Assembly (NCBI GenBank): GCA_023412855.1
Contig: JAEZRJ010000022.1
Location: 1 to 52,675 of the forward strand
DNA length: 52,675 nt
Source: Bacillota bacterium
Lineage (GTDB): Bacteria > Bacillota > Clostridia > Lachnospirales > Lachnospiraceae
Reading direction: 5' to 3'
Below are positions 33,134 to 41,887 of this stretch, piece by piece (position 1 is the stretch's first letter; each line of letters starts with the position of its first letter). The position numbers were made by a program, and so were the translations under genes. The notes below the pieces were generated by a model. It ran no database searches. It saw nothing but the letters and a program-made list of their open reading frames with translations, and was not told where the DNA came from.

Positions 33134-33538
33134 TTATAATGCAAAGTCCTGATCATCACCGGCATTTGCTAAAAGGGCATCTATCATACTGCTGTAGCCA
33201 TAGAGGCCGGCGGCATACTTGAGTCCGTCCGATATTTCTCTTCTTGAAAAATCGTTGTCTTCCAGAAAATCGTTATCCTTGCTATTCAAATATTCGTAAA
33301 ATAGGAGGGCTGTCTGGAAAGCCTTTGAGTTTTCTGCCTCCATTTCTTCTGTCAGAAGATTTTCAGCCTCGTTTATTTTTCCTTCATCGATGAGAGCGGA
33401 CAATTTCTTGAAATCCTCCGCTACCTGTGCGTCCATTTCCGTGACTTCACCATTTTCCTCGTTGGTTTTGAATATCAATTTTTTCAGTGTCCTGATAACA
33501 TCATAAATCAGGCGCATAATGTAGTCATTTTCAAACAT
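33134..33538 (-). CDS. DUF6483 family protein
   Basis: 134 residues, soluble and acidic (many Glu/Asp), predicted all-helical. It begins MFENDYIMRLIYDVIRTL, has a KLSALIDEGKINEAENLL repeat-like helix pair that resembles a TPR, and ends in a Gly/Ala/Tyr-rich helix. These features match DUF6483, a small clostridial family without known function. AAAGGA lies 8 bases before its ATG. A perfect palindrome (33564-33580) lies upstream and could be an operator. Confidence 0.65.
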   Translation of the reverse strand: MFENDYIMRLIYDVIRTLKKLIFKTNEENGEVTEMDAQVAEDFKKLSALIDEGKINEAENLLTEEMEAENSKAFQTALLFYEYLNSKDNDFLEDNDFSRREISDGLKYAAGLYGYSSMIDALLANAGDDQDFAL

Positions 33539-33563
33539 TTTTTTCGTCCTTTCCCTAGTGCAG

Positions 33564-33580
33564 CGAATATTAAATATTCG
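33564..33580. promoter_or_regulatory. Perfect palindrome, possible operator
   Basis: CGAATATT-A-AATATTCG, 8-bp arms around one base, lies 26-42 bases upstream of the DUF6483 start. There is no T-run in the direction of that gene, so it looks more like a protein-binding site than a terminator. Confidence 0.35.
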
Positions 33581-34060
33581 TTCCTGTGACTGATTATTAA
33601 GTTGTATTTAGTCTATAGGGAGTTTTTCACTTATTGTGTCCGCTTACGGGTTATAATTCAGTACTTTCCATCCCTCTTTGACTTTTAACAATTTGACCTC
33701 AATTTGAGTATATATCATCATCCTAAATGTGTCAAATATATTTTACATTTGCAATTTATATACACCATTTATTTGCCAAAGAACTTAAGTGTCAAATATA
33801 ACAAATATAACAAATATAACACCTTAAATGTAGAACAAGATGACATTTTGTAAAGTAAGATGCAATATTTGTAACTGATGGCTGAATACTTGCAGTCAGG
33901 GTTTGTAATCGTAACGTAACTTTTGCAAACGAAATTAGGGCATGTTTTATGAGAAGGAATAAAAAGACATTTAGTTATAAGTAAAATCTATTGCCAGATG
34001 TTTCTTTCATGTATTATACAAATTCATATAGGAATGATATGATATGCGCATAACAAGGAA

Positions 34061-34177
34061 ATGACCAAAGAGGAGAGCAAAGAGGAGAGCGATAAAAAAG
34101 AGATTAGGCTTTCGGACGATAAAAGATGGAATGTGTTGTCAGCACAGAAAATGAAGGCACTGACCTTCCTGAAATAA
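34061..34177 (+). CDS. Possible 38-residue small protein or leader peptide
   Basis: ATG 34061 to TAA 34175-34177 encodes a charged peptide starting MTKEESKEESDKKEIRL and ending KMKALTFLK. The tandem KEES comes from the 12-bp duplication. AAGG directly precedes the ATG, closer than ideal. It ends 42 bases before the first GST-like gene. It has no Cys codons, so a cysteine attenuator is not suggested. It may be non-coding. Confidence 0.22.
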   Translation: MTKEESKEESDKKEIRLSDDKRWNVLSAQKMKALTFLK

Positions 34178-34219
34178 AGAGAAGCCGTAAGGTTCCACAA
34201 GGAAGAAAGGAAAAACGAA

Positions 34220-35215
34220 ATGGGAAATAATATCGGAAGCAGTGGAAAAGTAATTTTTGGAAAGGTAGCAACATCGGAGGATACTCATGAGGTGTCTGCT
34301 ACGGGCGCTTTTGTGAGACAGGATAATTATTTTATCACTCCTTTTGGAGACGGAGAGGGAGAGCTGCCGGTAGAGGCAGGGCGTTACAGACTGATATGGA
34401 CTTCCCTTTGCCCGTGGGCTACGAGGCAGATCATAGCACTGAAACTCTTAGGGCTTGAGGACGTGATAAGTGTGGGTAAGGTAAGTCCTGTAAGAACGGA
34501 GAACGGTTGGGAATTTTCCCTGGATCCGAAGGGCGTGGACCCGGTACTGGGTATTCGTTATCTGCCGGAAATATATGCCCGGACAGATAAGGAATATGAG
34601 GGAAGAGCCACAGTTCCTGCAGTTGTAGATGTGAAGACGGGAAAGGTCGTAAACAACGACTACCATCGTCTGACCAATTACTGGGAAACCGTATGGAAGC
34701 CCTTCCACAAGCAGGGAGCGCCGGATTTATACCCGGAGGAGCTGCGAAAGGAAATCGATGAATTAAATGTTATTCTGTTCCACGATGTGAACAATGGCGT
34801 TTACAAGGCCGGATTCGCACAGTCGCAGGAGGAATATGAGAAAGCATATGACATTTTGTTCGATCGGCTGGACTGGTTGGAGGAACGGCTGGGACAGGGC
34901 AGGTATTTGTTCGGTGACAGGCTGACGGATTCCGATATCCGACTGTATGTAACCCTCGCCAGATTCGATGTGGCTTATTATTTCAGCCACAAGACGAATA
35001 GAAATCGGATTGCGGATTACGATAACCTCTGGAATTACGCCAAAGATTTATATACTATTCCGGCGTTTAAGGAAGCGACGGATTTCGATGCGATAAAGAG
35101 GGGATATCTTTTGGGTCAGCATTCCCATAATCCTTATGATATCCTTCCGCTAGGACCGGATACCTCTAATTGGAACGAACCGAATAACAGAGATGAGAAA
35201 TTCGGTAAAGCTTAA
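34220..35215 (+). CDS. Xi-class GST / glutathionyl-hydroquinone reductase-like protein, paralog 1
   Basis: 331 residues. A thioredoxin-fold N-domain with active site Cys64-Pro-Trp-Ala (TSLCPWATRQI) and an all-helical GST C-domain (YLFGDRLTDSDIRLYVTLAR). The family reductively removes glutathione from hydroquinone conjugates through the Cys. The usual NES motif that holds the glutathione gamma-glutamyl group is here NND-Tyr (residues 145-148, VVNNDYHRL). Clostridia generally lack glutathione, so another thiol or a cysteine conjugate is likely. First of four paralogs, followed by an amino-acid ABC importer. Confidence 0.88.
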   Translation: MGNNIGSSGKVIFGKVATSEDTHEVSATGAFVRQDNYFITPFGDGEGELPVEAGRYRLIWTSLCPWATRQIIALKLLGLEDVISVGKVSPVRTENGWEFSLDPKGVDPVLGIRYLPEIYARTDKEYEGRATVPAVVDVKTGKVVNNDYHRLTNYWETVWKPFHKQGAPDLYPEELRKEIDELNVILFHDVNNGVYKAGFAQSQEEYEKAYDILFDRLDWLEERLGQGRYLFGDRLTDSDIRLYVTLARFDVAYYFSHKTNRNRIADYDNLWNYAKDLYTIPAFKEATDFDAIKRGYLLGQHSHNPYDILPLGPDTSNWNEPNNRDEKFGKA

Positions 35216-35303
35216 ATTACATATCAGTGATAAAAATGAATGAAGGCAGAGATGCAGACTAATAAAAAGAAGAAAAAATTTGATAAAGAAAGAGGAGAAA
35301 AAT

Positions 35304-36263
35304 ATGAAGAAGAAATTTGTGAAAAGATTAGCAGCAGGAATATTTGCAACAGTACTTGTGGTAGGCGCACTTACCGGATGCGGTTCTAAAGCCGTAGAGA
35401 ATACGGCGGCCAAGGACGCAGCAGCAGAGGAAACGGCTGAGCCTGAAGCGCCCGCAGAGGATGCGGCGGAAGCGCAGACAAAAGAAACAGGCACAGACGA
35501 AGCAGTACTTACGGAAGGTGAGGTAACTACAATTTATGCAGCAACAGGCGGTTCGCCCAAGCCCTTTACTTTTGTAGACGACAGCAACGAACTTACGGGC
35601 CACAATATCGATTTGGTCAAGGCGATCTTCGATAAGCTTCCGCAGTATAAGCTGGAAATCGAAGTGACAGACTTCGCATCGATTTTCGCAGGACTGGATT
35701 CTGACAGATACCAGATTGGTGTGAACAACTTTGCAAAGAATGAGCAGAGAAAAGAAAAATATTTATTTACCGACCCTATTTTTGCTAACGAATATGTTGC
35801 TATTTTTGCAAAGGATAATAAAAAAGCGGAAACCATTGAGTCATGGAATGATTTAGCAGGACTTAAGACCATATCTCAGGCGGGCATTAATATTACGACG
35901 GCCTTGGAAAATTATAATACGGCAAATCCTGACAATCCCATTGTAATAGAATACAGTGAATCGGATCTGGTGCTTCAGATTCAGGATGTGGAAGCAGGAA
36001 AATATGATTTTGTATTAATGGATAAACCGATGTTCGAGTATTACCAGAACGAATTTAACTTTGATGTAACGGGAATTACGATCAGCAACGATGTTTCCAG
36101 AGACTTGATGGAAGAGCCTTACAGCTACCTGATTGTCAGCGCAGGAAATGAGCAGCTGGTAGATGATATCAATAAGGCATTGAAGGAAGTGATCGAAGAG
36201 GGAACCTCCAAGGAAATTAATGAAAAGTGGTTTGGTTCAGATTATTCACCCTCCTACGAATAA
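35304..36263 (+). CDS. Amino-acid ABC transporter substrate-binding lipoprotein (cystine-type)
   Basis: ATG 35304 follows AGAGGAG. A lipoprotein signal has lipobox LTGC (Cys26), then an Ala/Glu-rich tether to about residue 75 and a SBP_bac_3 domain (GGSPKPFTFVDDSNELTGHN; YQIGVNNFAKNEQRKEKYLF). 319 residues. Binding proteins of this type in Firmicutes (TcyJ/TcyK, YxeM) carry cystine or S-substituted cysteines. The flanking GST-like and cysteine-synthase genes support a sulfur amino acid as substrate, but this is inferred. Confidence 0.87.
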   Translation: MKKKFVKRLAAGIFATVLVVGALTGCGSKAVENTAAKDAAAEETAEPEAPAEDAAEAQTKETGTDEAVLTEGEVTTIYAATGGSPKPFTFVDDSNELTGHNIDLVKAIFDKLPQYKLEIEVTDFASIFAGLDSDRYQIGVNNFAKNEQRKEKYLFTDPIFANEYVAIFAKDNKKAETIESWNDLAGLKTISQAGINITTALENYNTANPDNPIVIEYSESDLVLQIQDVEAGKYDFVLMDKPMFEYYQNEFNFDVTGITISNDVSRDLMEEPYSYLIVSAGNEQLVDDINKALKEVIEEGTSKEINEKWFGSDYSPSYE

Positions 36264-36316
36264 TATCGTATAAATAGTTTATTTATGATGGATGGCAGTA
36301 AGAAAGGAACTTAGAG

Positions 36317-37081
36317 ATGAGTAAAATATTTGACTGGCAGCTAGTGTTCACGCAGATTCCGGCGGTGCTGAAATATCTTCCCGTGACCTTGGAGTTAACG
36401 GCAATCGCAATGATTATCGGGTGGGTAGTGGGATTGCTGATGGCCATCGTTAAGATACATAATGTTCCTATTCTCAGGCAGATAAGCACAGCCTTTGTTT
36501 CGGTCATCCGGGGAACGCCGATTATCGTGCAATTGTATCTTACATATTTCGGAATCCCCATAGCCTTGAAATACATCAATTATTACTATGGAACATCTTA
36601 TAACGTAAACGGAATACCGCCCATTATTTTTGCGATTGTGGCTCTGGGATTGAATCAATCGGCTTTCGACTCGGAGACGATAAGAGCGGCTATCCTATCC
36701 GTAGAAAAGGGGCAGGTAGAGGCTGCAAAGTCTCTGGGGATGAACGGAATACAAATATTTAAGAGGGTGACTGCCCCTCAGGCGATAACCGTTGCGATAC
36801 CCTCCCTGGGCAATTCACTGATAGGGCTGGTAAAGGGAACCTCCTTGGCCTTTACCTGCTCTGTAGTGGAAATCACCGCACAGGGCAAGATTCTTGCGGG
36901 AAACAGCTATCGGTATTTTGAAGTATATTGCTCATTAGCAATCATTTACTTTGTGCTGACCATTGTAATCGAACGCGTATTCACATATATCGAGAAAAAA
37001 ATGAGCGTTCCTGAGGATGTGGAAACAGAGAAAAAAGGGCGGCTGCCTAAAAAGGAGGGACTTTCCAGTGAGCTTAGTTGA
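36317..37081 (+). CDS. Amino-acid ABC transporter permease
   Basis: 254 residues with about five helices and the polar-amino-acid permease opening (LKYLPVTLELTAIAMIIGWV). SVIRGTPIIVQLYL is the HisM-type signature, and the EAA coupling motif is in EAAKSLGMNGIQIFKRVTAP. It resembles TcyL/TcyM. The ATPase start lies inside its end (14-base overlap). Confidence 0.9.
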   Translation: MSKIFDWQLVFTQIPAVLKYLPVTLELTAIAMIIGWVVGLLMAIVKIHNVPILRQISTAFVSVIRGTPIIVQLYLTYFGIPIALKYINYYYGTSYNVNGIPPIIFAIVALGLNQSAFDSETIRAAILSVEKGQVEAAKSLGMNGIQIFKRVTAPQAITVAIPSLGNSLIGLVKGTSLAFTCSVVEITAQGKILAGNSYRYFEVYCSLAIIYFVLTIVIERVFTYIEKKMSVPEDVETEKKGRLPKKEGLSSELS

Positions 37082-37832
37082 GATTCGGGGATTGAGTAAA
37101 TGCTTCGGCAGCAACATAGTGCTAGACAATATGGATTTAACCATCAACAAGGGAGACGTAGTCGCTATCATAGGACCGTCGGGAACCGGAAAATCCACTT
37201 TGCTCCGTTCCATTAACCTTTTAGAAAAGCCGGAGCAGGGAACGATTAGGATAAATAATAAAGAAATAAGTCTTACGACAAAATCAGCAAAGGAAAAGCT
37301 GGAGCTGCGAAAGAATACGGAAATGGTTTTTCAGCAGTTCAATCTTTTCAAAAATAAAACAGCGCTGGAAAACGTCATGGAAGGCCTTGTGACAGTAAAG
37401 AAGCTTAAGAAAAAGGAAGCGAAGGAAATTGCCTTAAGGCATCTGGAAAAAGTAGGAATGTCCGACAGGCTGTCGCATTACCCGAGACACTTATCCGGCG
37501 GGCAGCAGCAGAGAGTGGCCATAGCGAGAGCGCTGGCGATGGAGCCGGAGCTTCTGCTGATGGATGAACCCACTTCCGCATTAGATCCGGAGCTGGTAAG
37601 TGAGGTGTTGGTAACGATAAAAAAGGCGGCACAGGAAGGAAACACTATTTTGCTCGTCACTCACGAAATGAATTTTGTAAAAAATGTGGCTAATAGAATT
37701 ATTTTTCTGGAAAACGGTAAGATTGTTGCAGACGGTACGCCGAAGGAAATATTTGAAAGTCCGAAAAGTGATAGGTTAAAGGATTTTCTTGTAAAGATCC
37801 ATATGCTGGAGAATGTGGAATACAGCATATAG
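37068..37832 (+). CDS. Amino-acid ABC transporter ATPase
   Basis: GTG 37068 follows AAGGAGG by 9 bases, giving 254 residues beginning VSLVEIRGLSKCFGSN. Walker A GPSGTGKST, signature LSGGQQQRVAIARAL, Walker B LLLMDEPTSALDPELV and H-loop VTHEM are intact; this is the GlnQ/TcyN class for polar amino acids. It completes the importer encoded at 35304-37832. Confidence 0.92.
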   Translation: MSLVEIRGLSKCFGSNIVLDNMDLTINKGDVVAIIGPSGTGKSTLLRSINLLEKPEQGTIRINNKEISLTTKSAKEKLELRKNTEMVFQQFNLFKNKTALENVMEGLVTVKKLKKKEAKEIALRHLEKVGMSDRLSHYPRHLSGGQQQRVAIARALAMEPELLLMDEPTSALDPELVSEVLVTIKKAAQEGNTILLVTHEMNFVKNVANRIIFLENGKIVADGTPKEIFESPKSDRLKDFLVKIHMLENVEYSI

Positions 37833-37854
37833 GAATCGGAAAAAGGAGATTGTT

Positions 37855-38874
37855 ATGGCTGAAGGAATTGAGGTATTTGAAAATACATTCCGCCATCAGA
37901 TACAGCCTGACGGAGAAATCAGGATACAGGAAAATATTTTCACAAAGAAGTTCGGAGATAGAGAAGGGGAGTGGCCTGTTCAGGCGAATCGGTACAGACT
38001 GCTGTGGATGCCTGCTTGTCCCCATGCGCACAAGGTAGTAATTACCAGAAGGCTTTTGGGGCTGGATAAGGTTATCAGTCTCGGAACTACGGGAATCTTC
38101 CGCGACCCTAAGGGCTGGGTATTTACGGAGGACGAAGATGAGAAAGATTCTGTGCTTGGCGTTCATTTCCTGAAGGAAATCTATGACAGAAGTTGTTCTG
38201 ATGGCGATTATAAGGGGAGACCAACGGTGCCGATTATCGCGGATACGGTTACGGGAAGAGGGGTCAACAACGACCATTTCTGGATTCCCATTTATTTCGA
38301 TACAGCATGGAAGCCTTTTCATAAGGAAGGGGCGCCTGATTTATATCCTGAGGCCTTTCGGGAAGAAATCGACGAGTTGAATCATTTTATTTTCGAGAGG
38401 ATTAATAACGGAGTTTATGATGTGGGCTTTGCCAGGTCGCAGGAGGCTTATGAAAAGGCATACCGCAGATTTTTTGAGGCCTTGGATATTCTGGAGAAGC
38501 GGCTGGAGGATAGAAGATTCCTGTTCGGAGATTATATCACGGATTCCGATATCAGGCTGTATCCGACCTTGGCTAGATTTGACGCAGTATATTTTCAGAT
38601 GTTTCATGCAAATAAAAAGAAGCTTATCGACTACAAGAACCTATGGGCATATGCACGAGAGCTGTATCAAGTATCGGAAATAAAAGAAAGCACTTACTTC
38701 GACACCTATAAAAGGCACTACCAGTTGTCTCCTCATTTAAAGCCCCTTTGGGGAAATATATATTCCATCAAAGCAAAGGGACCAGATGTGAGTGTATGGG
38801 AGGAGCCTGCCGACAGGAGGTACTTGAGCGCAGATCCGGAAGAAAAGTTTAAGAAGGGGCAAAGCGGTCTCTAA
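37855..38874 (+). CDS. Xi-class GST-like protein, paralog 2 (CPHA active site)
   Basis: 339 residues from ATG 37855, after AAAGGAG. The active site is Cys55-Pro-His-Ala (MPACPHAHKVV): the tryptophan conserved in glutathionyl-hydroquinone reductases is His. The NES region reads GVNNDHFWIP. The GAPDLYPEAFREEIDELN helix and the YITDSDIRLYPTLARFDAVY block are shared with its paralogs. The Trp-to-His change should alter substrate stacking, so its substrate may differ. It follows the importer ATPase by 22 bases and appears co-transcribed. Confidence 0.86.
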   Translation: MAEGIEVFENTFRHQIQPDGEIRIQENIFTKKFGDREGEWPVQANRYRLLWMPACPHAHKVVITRRLLGLDKVISLGTTGIFRDPKGWVFTEDEDEKDSVLGVHFLKEIYDRSCSDGDYKGRPTVPIIADTVTGRGVNNDHFWIPIYFDTAWKPFHKEGAPDLYPEAFREEIDELNHFIFERINNGVYDVGFARSQEAYEKAYRRFFEALDILEKRLEDRRFLFGDYITDSDIRLYPTLARFDAVYFQMFHANKKKLIDYKNLWAYARELYQVSEIKESTYFDTYKRHYQLSPHLKPLWGNIYSIKAKGPDVSVWEEPADRRYLSADPEEKFKKGQSGL

Positions 38875-38886
38875 GCGGTGTATACA

Positions 38887-39363
38887 ATGGATAACATTAC
38901 ATATAAGCTTACCAAAAGAGAGGTCAACTGGCAGGAGGTATCCGATGTATTGCGGCGCTCCGGTTTGTCTGACCACTCTGCGAGGGAGCAGGAAATCATA
39001 TTTAATAACAGCTATGCGGTAGTGTTCGTCTATGACGAAGATAAAATAGTGGGTGTAGGAAGAGCGCTGTCGGACGGAATCTGTCAGGCAGCTGTTTACA
39101 ATATCGCTCTGGATGAAGAATACCAGGGGTATGGAATCGGTAGAAGGCTGATTACCGCGCTGCTGGAGCAGCTAAAGGGGCAGAACATCATTTTGTACAC
39201 CCATCCGAGAACAGTCGCCCTCTATGAAAAAATGGGATTTCGAAGGAACAAGACGGCGATGTGTATATTCGATGTAGAAAAAGAGAAACAGGAATGGATG
39301 GAGCAGGAGGGATTCCTTCTCCCTGAAAATTATCGCTTCACGGAAGAGATTTCAAAATTTTGA
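38887..39363 (+). CDS. GNAT-family N-acetyltransferase 1
   Basis: 158 residues. Acetyl-CoA binding motif A (DEEYQGYGIGRRLITALLEQ near residues 75-94) and the final ALYEKMGFRRNKTAM beta-strand region are typical of GNATs. ATG 38887 follows GGTG; a GTG at 38878 is the alternative. The acceptor is unknown. In the B. subtilis ytm and yxe operons GNATs acetylate S-substituted cysteines beside cystine-type importers, and the same pairing occurs here. Confidence 0.85.
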   Translation: MDNITYKLTKREVNWQEVSDVLRRSGLSDHSAREQEIIFNNSYAVVFVYDEDKIVGVGRALSDGICQAAVYNIALDEEYQGYGIGRRLITALLEQLKGQNIILYTHPRTVALYEKMGFRRNKTAMCIFDVEKEKQEWMEQEGFLLPENYRFTEEISKF

Positions 39364-39430
39364 GCTATAAATATAAGATAAAGGAACAAATCGGAAAATC
39401 TGAAAAAGAACCAATCGAGAGGAGGAAAAA

Positions 39431-40387
39431 ATGTCGGAGAAATATATAACGGATGAAATACAGACAGACGGAAAATTTGAACGTCAAAAGAATAGATTTA
39501 CAACGCCCTTCGGTGACGGAGAAGGGAAGCTGCCGGTGGAGGCGAAACGGTATCGGCTGCTGTGGTCGCCTGCTTGTCCCTGGGCCCATCGATCGGTTAT
39601 AGTCCGGAGCCTCTTAGGACTTAATGATGTCATCAGCCTGGGAACTCTGGATCCGGTTCGTCCTGACGTAGGCAGAACAGACTGGGCGTTTACTCTGGAC
39701 GAAAACGATGAGGACCCCGTACTTAAAATAAAGTATATCAGTGAAGCATATCTGAATACGGACCCTGAGTATAAGGGACGATTTACGGTACCTGCCGTGG
39801 TGGATTTGCAGACCGGCAAGGTGGCAAATAACGATTACTTTAATTTGACGAGATACCTGGAAGTGGAATGGAAGAATTATCATAAGCCCGGGGCGCCGGA
39901 CTTATATCCGCTGGAGTTGCGAAAGGAAATCGACGAGCTGAACGATATTTTATTCCATGACATAAATAACGGCGTATACAAGACGGGATTTGCCAGAAGC
40001 AGGGAAGCTTATGAGGAGGCATATCACCTTGTATTCGATAGGCTGGATTGGCTGGAAGAGAAGCTTTCACACAGCCGTTATCTATTCGGAGACCGGATTA
40101 CGGAATCGGATATCAGGCTGTATGTAACTTTAGCCAGATTTGATGCAGCTTACTATAACGGATTCTGGACAAACCGCAATAAGCTGACAGATTTCCCAAA
40201 TCTCTGGGGATATGCGAGAGATTTATACAGCTTGCCGGGTTTCGGTGATACGACAGACTTCGAGGCGATCAAAAAACACTATCATCTATGTGCCGTTGTC
40301 ACCAATCCTTACGGTATCGTACCTAAGGGACCGGACTTATCCGTTTGGAGACAGCCCCATGGCAGAGATGCGAGGGAATTTCAGTAA
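39431..40387 (+). CDS. Xi-class GST-like protein, paralog 3 (CPWA active site)
   Basis: 318 residues from ATG 39431 after GAGAGGAGG. The active site Cys49-Pro-Trp-Ala (SPACPWAHRSV) is the canonical form. The gamma-glutamyl site is again altered (VANNDYFNL). APDLYPLELRKEIDELNDIL and YLFGDRITESDIRLYVTLAR are close to paralog 1. It lies between the two acetyltransferase genes in a single transcription direction. Confidence 0.88.
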   Translation: MSEKYITDEIQTDGKFERQKNRFTTPFGDGEGKLPVEAKRYRLLWSPACPWAHRSVIVRSLLGLNDVISLGTLDPVRPDVGRTDWAFTLDENDEDPVLKIKYISEAYLNTDPEYKGRFTVPAVVDLQTGKVANNDYFNLTRYLEVEWKNYHKPGAPDLYPLELRKEIDELNDILFHDINNGVYKTGFARSREAYEEAYHLVFDRLDWLEEKLSHSRYLFGDRITESDIRLYVTLARFDAAYYNGFWTNRNKLTDFPNLWGYARDLYSLPGFGDTTDFEAIKKHYHLCAVVTNPYGIVPKGPDLSVWRQPHGRDAREFQ

Positions 40388-40406
40388 GAAGGAGAGTGAC
40401 CGTAAA

Positions 40407-40844
40407 ATGAAGGCAGTGAGAGTGACTGAGCATTGGCAGCTTGCAGGTGTCCATTATGTGAGAACACAGGCGATGGTCAAGGGCTTTGGAATTCCTCTGG
40501 ATAAGGAATTCGATGAAGGAGATACAGAAAAGTCTTTATATGTGCTTGTACTCGACGATATTTATCCGGTGGCGGCTTGCAGGCTTCATCTGCTGGGAGA
40601 GAGTAAAGAAGCGAAGATAGAGAGAGTCTGCGTTTTGGAGGAGTACCGGAAGATGGGGGTAGGAAGACTTCTGATCGAAGCGGCGGAGAGCTGGCTTTCG
40701 GAATACGGGATTAAGAAAGTATGTATTACCAGCAGGGACGAGGCAGTAGGCTTTTATGAAGCGCTGGGCTACAAAGCGGATTATGGGAAAAAGCTGGATT
40801 CGGGGGTGTTCCCGATTATTTATACGGAGAAAATTTTAAATTAG
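40407..40844 (+). CDS. GNAT-family N-acetyltransferase 2
   Basis: 145 residues from ATG 40407, with GGAG 12 bases upstream; the open frame extends to 40212 inside the previous gene. Motif A is in VCVLEEYRKMGVGRLLIEAA, and EAVGFYEALGYKADYG is the C-terminal GNAT end. It resembles the YjcF/ElaA-like subgroup. Not closely similar to acetyltransferase 1, so the two are separate recruits rather than a duplication. Substrate unknown. Confidence 0.86.
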   Translation: MKAVRVTEHWQLAGVHYVRTQAMVKGFGIPLDKEFDEGDTEKSLYVLVLDDIYPVAACRLHLLGESKEAKIERVCVLEEYRKMGVGRLLIEAAESWLSEYGIKKVCITSRDEAVGFYEALGYKADYGKKLDSGVFPIIYTEKILN

Positions 40845-40858
40845 AGGAGGAATAGAAT

Positions 40859-41881
40859 ATGTCTAGTTGCAGCATTGCACAGAGAGTAACAGGACCTAAG
40901 GTGCGTCCGAAGGAAATAGAGAATGAAATAGATGAAAGAGGAGCCTTTATCAGACAGCCGAACCGTTTCACGGCATCTTTTGGAAGCGGAGAAGAAGATT
41001 TAAAAGCAGAGAATGGGAAATACCGCTTGTTCTGGGCAAAGGGATGCCATTGGTCGAACCGCGCTTCCATCGTGCGCGAACTGTTAGGGCTTGAAGACGC
41101 TATTGGTATCAATCTGGTGGGACACAGTAAAGAGAACAGATCATACGGATGGGAATTCGTATATAACGAGGATAAAAAAGATCCGGTACTTGGCGCGCAG
41201 TATTTAAGTGAATTTTATTATAACGCAGATCCTGATTATGAGGGACGCTGTACAGTTCCGGCTTTGGTAGACGTTACGACGAAAAAGGTAGTCAATAACG
41301 ATTATCATAGGCTGACCAATTATTTCGAAACAGCTTTTGCCCCATATCAGAAAGAAAATGCTCCCGATTTATACCCGGAAGAGCTCAGAAAAGAAATCGA
41401 CGATTTCAATGACTGGCTTTTTCCCAATGTGAATAACGGAACCTACCGGATGATGTTCGCTCAGTCGATAACCGCATATCAGGAAGCGTTCGAGGATTTT
41501 TACAATGCGCTGGATATTATAGAGGAGAGGCTTTCCAAGAACCGGTTTTTGTTCGGAGACTATGTGACGGACAGCGATGTAAGGCTTTTCGTGACCTTGG
41601 CGAGATTCGACACTCATTATTACAGAAACCTGGGACCAATCAAGAAGAGAATCGTGGATTATGAAAATATCTGGGGTTATTGCAGGGATTTGTATGAGAT
41701 ACCTGCGTTTAGGAACAACACCTATTTTAGGGATATAGCGGCGCCGCAAGGCGATAACACGGCGTTCTTTCAGGACTTCAATTCCCGGTTTGTGGATCAG
41801 ATCGATTATGAAGGTTTTTGGTCTGCTCCGCAGAATCGAAAGGAACTTAGCAAGACGCCTGAGGAGAAATTTAAGAGGTAA
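40859..41881 (+). CDS. Xi-class GST-like protein, paralog 4 (divergent CHWS active site)
   Basis: 340 residues from ATG 40859 after AGAGGAGG. Cys63 is kept but the motif is Cys-His-Trp-Ser (AKGCHWSNRAS), with Pro replaced by His and Ala by Ser. VVNNDYHRLTNYFE and APDLYPEELRKEIDDFN are retained. Loss of the Pro should change the cysteine's reactivity. It is the most diverged of the four and sits directly before cysK, 6 bases from its start. Confidence 0.85.
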   Translation: MSSCSIAQRVTGPKVRPKEIENEIDERGAFIRQPNRFTASFGSGEEDLKAENGKYRLFWAKGCHWSNRASIVRELLGLEDAIGINLVGHSKENRSYGWEFVYNEDKKDPVLGAQYLSEFYYNADPDYEGRCTVPALVDVTTKKVVNNDYHRLTNYFETAFAPYQKENAPDLYPEELRKEIDDFNDWLFPNVNNGTYRMMFAQSITAYQEAFEDFYNALDIIEERLSKNRFLFGDYVTDSDVRLFVTLARFDTHYYRNLGPIKKRIVDYENIWGYCRDLYEIPAFRNNTYFRDIAAPQGDNTAFFQDFNSRFVDQIDYEGFWSAPQNRKELSKTPEEKFKR

Positions 41882-41887
41882 TGCGGG

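Larger units (their letters stand above)
33539..34219. other. 681-bp divergent intergenic region, AT-rich
   Basis: It holds a palindrome at 33564-33580, three tandem copies of CAAATATAA at 33793-33819, a related GTGTCAAATATA near 33730, and a 12-bp tandem duplication AAAGAGGAGAGC at 34067-34090. A possible 38-codon ORF is at 34061-34177. TATGAT-like -10 sequences occur near 34036-34045. The divergent genes (DUF6483 leftward, the GST-like gene rightward) must both be started from here. Confidence 0.5.

Noticed and set aside
33793..33819. CRISPR array
   Set aside because: The three 9-bp copies are directly adjacent, with no spacers, and no cas genes are present.
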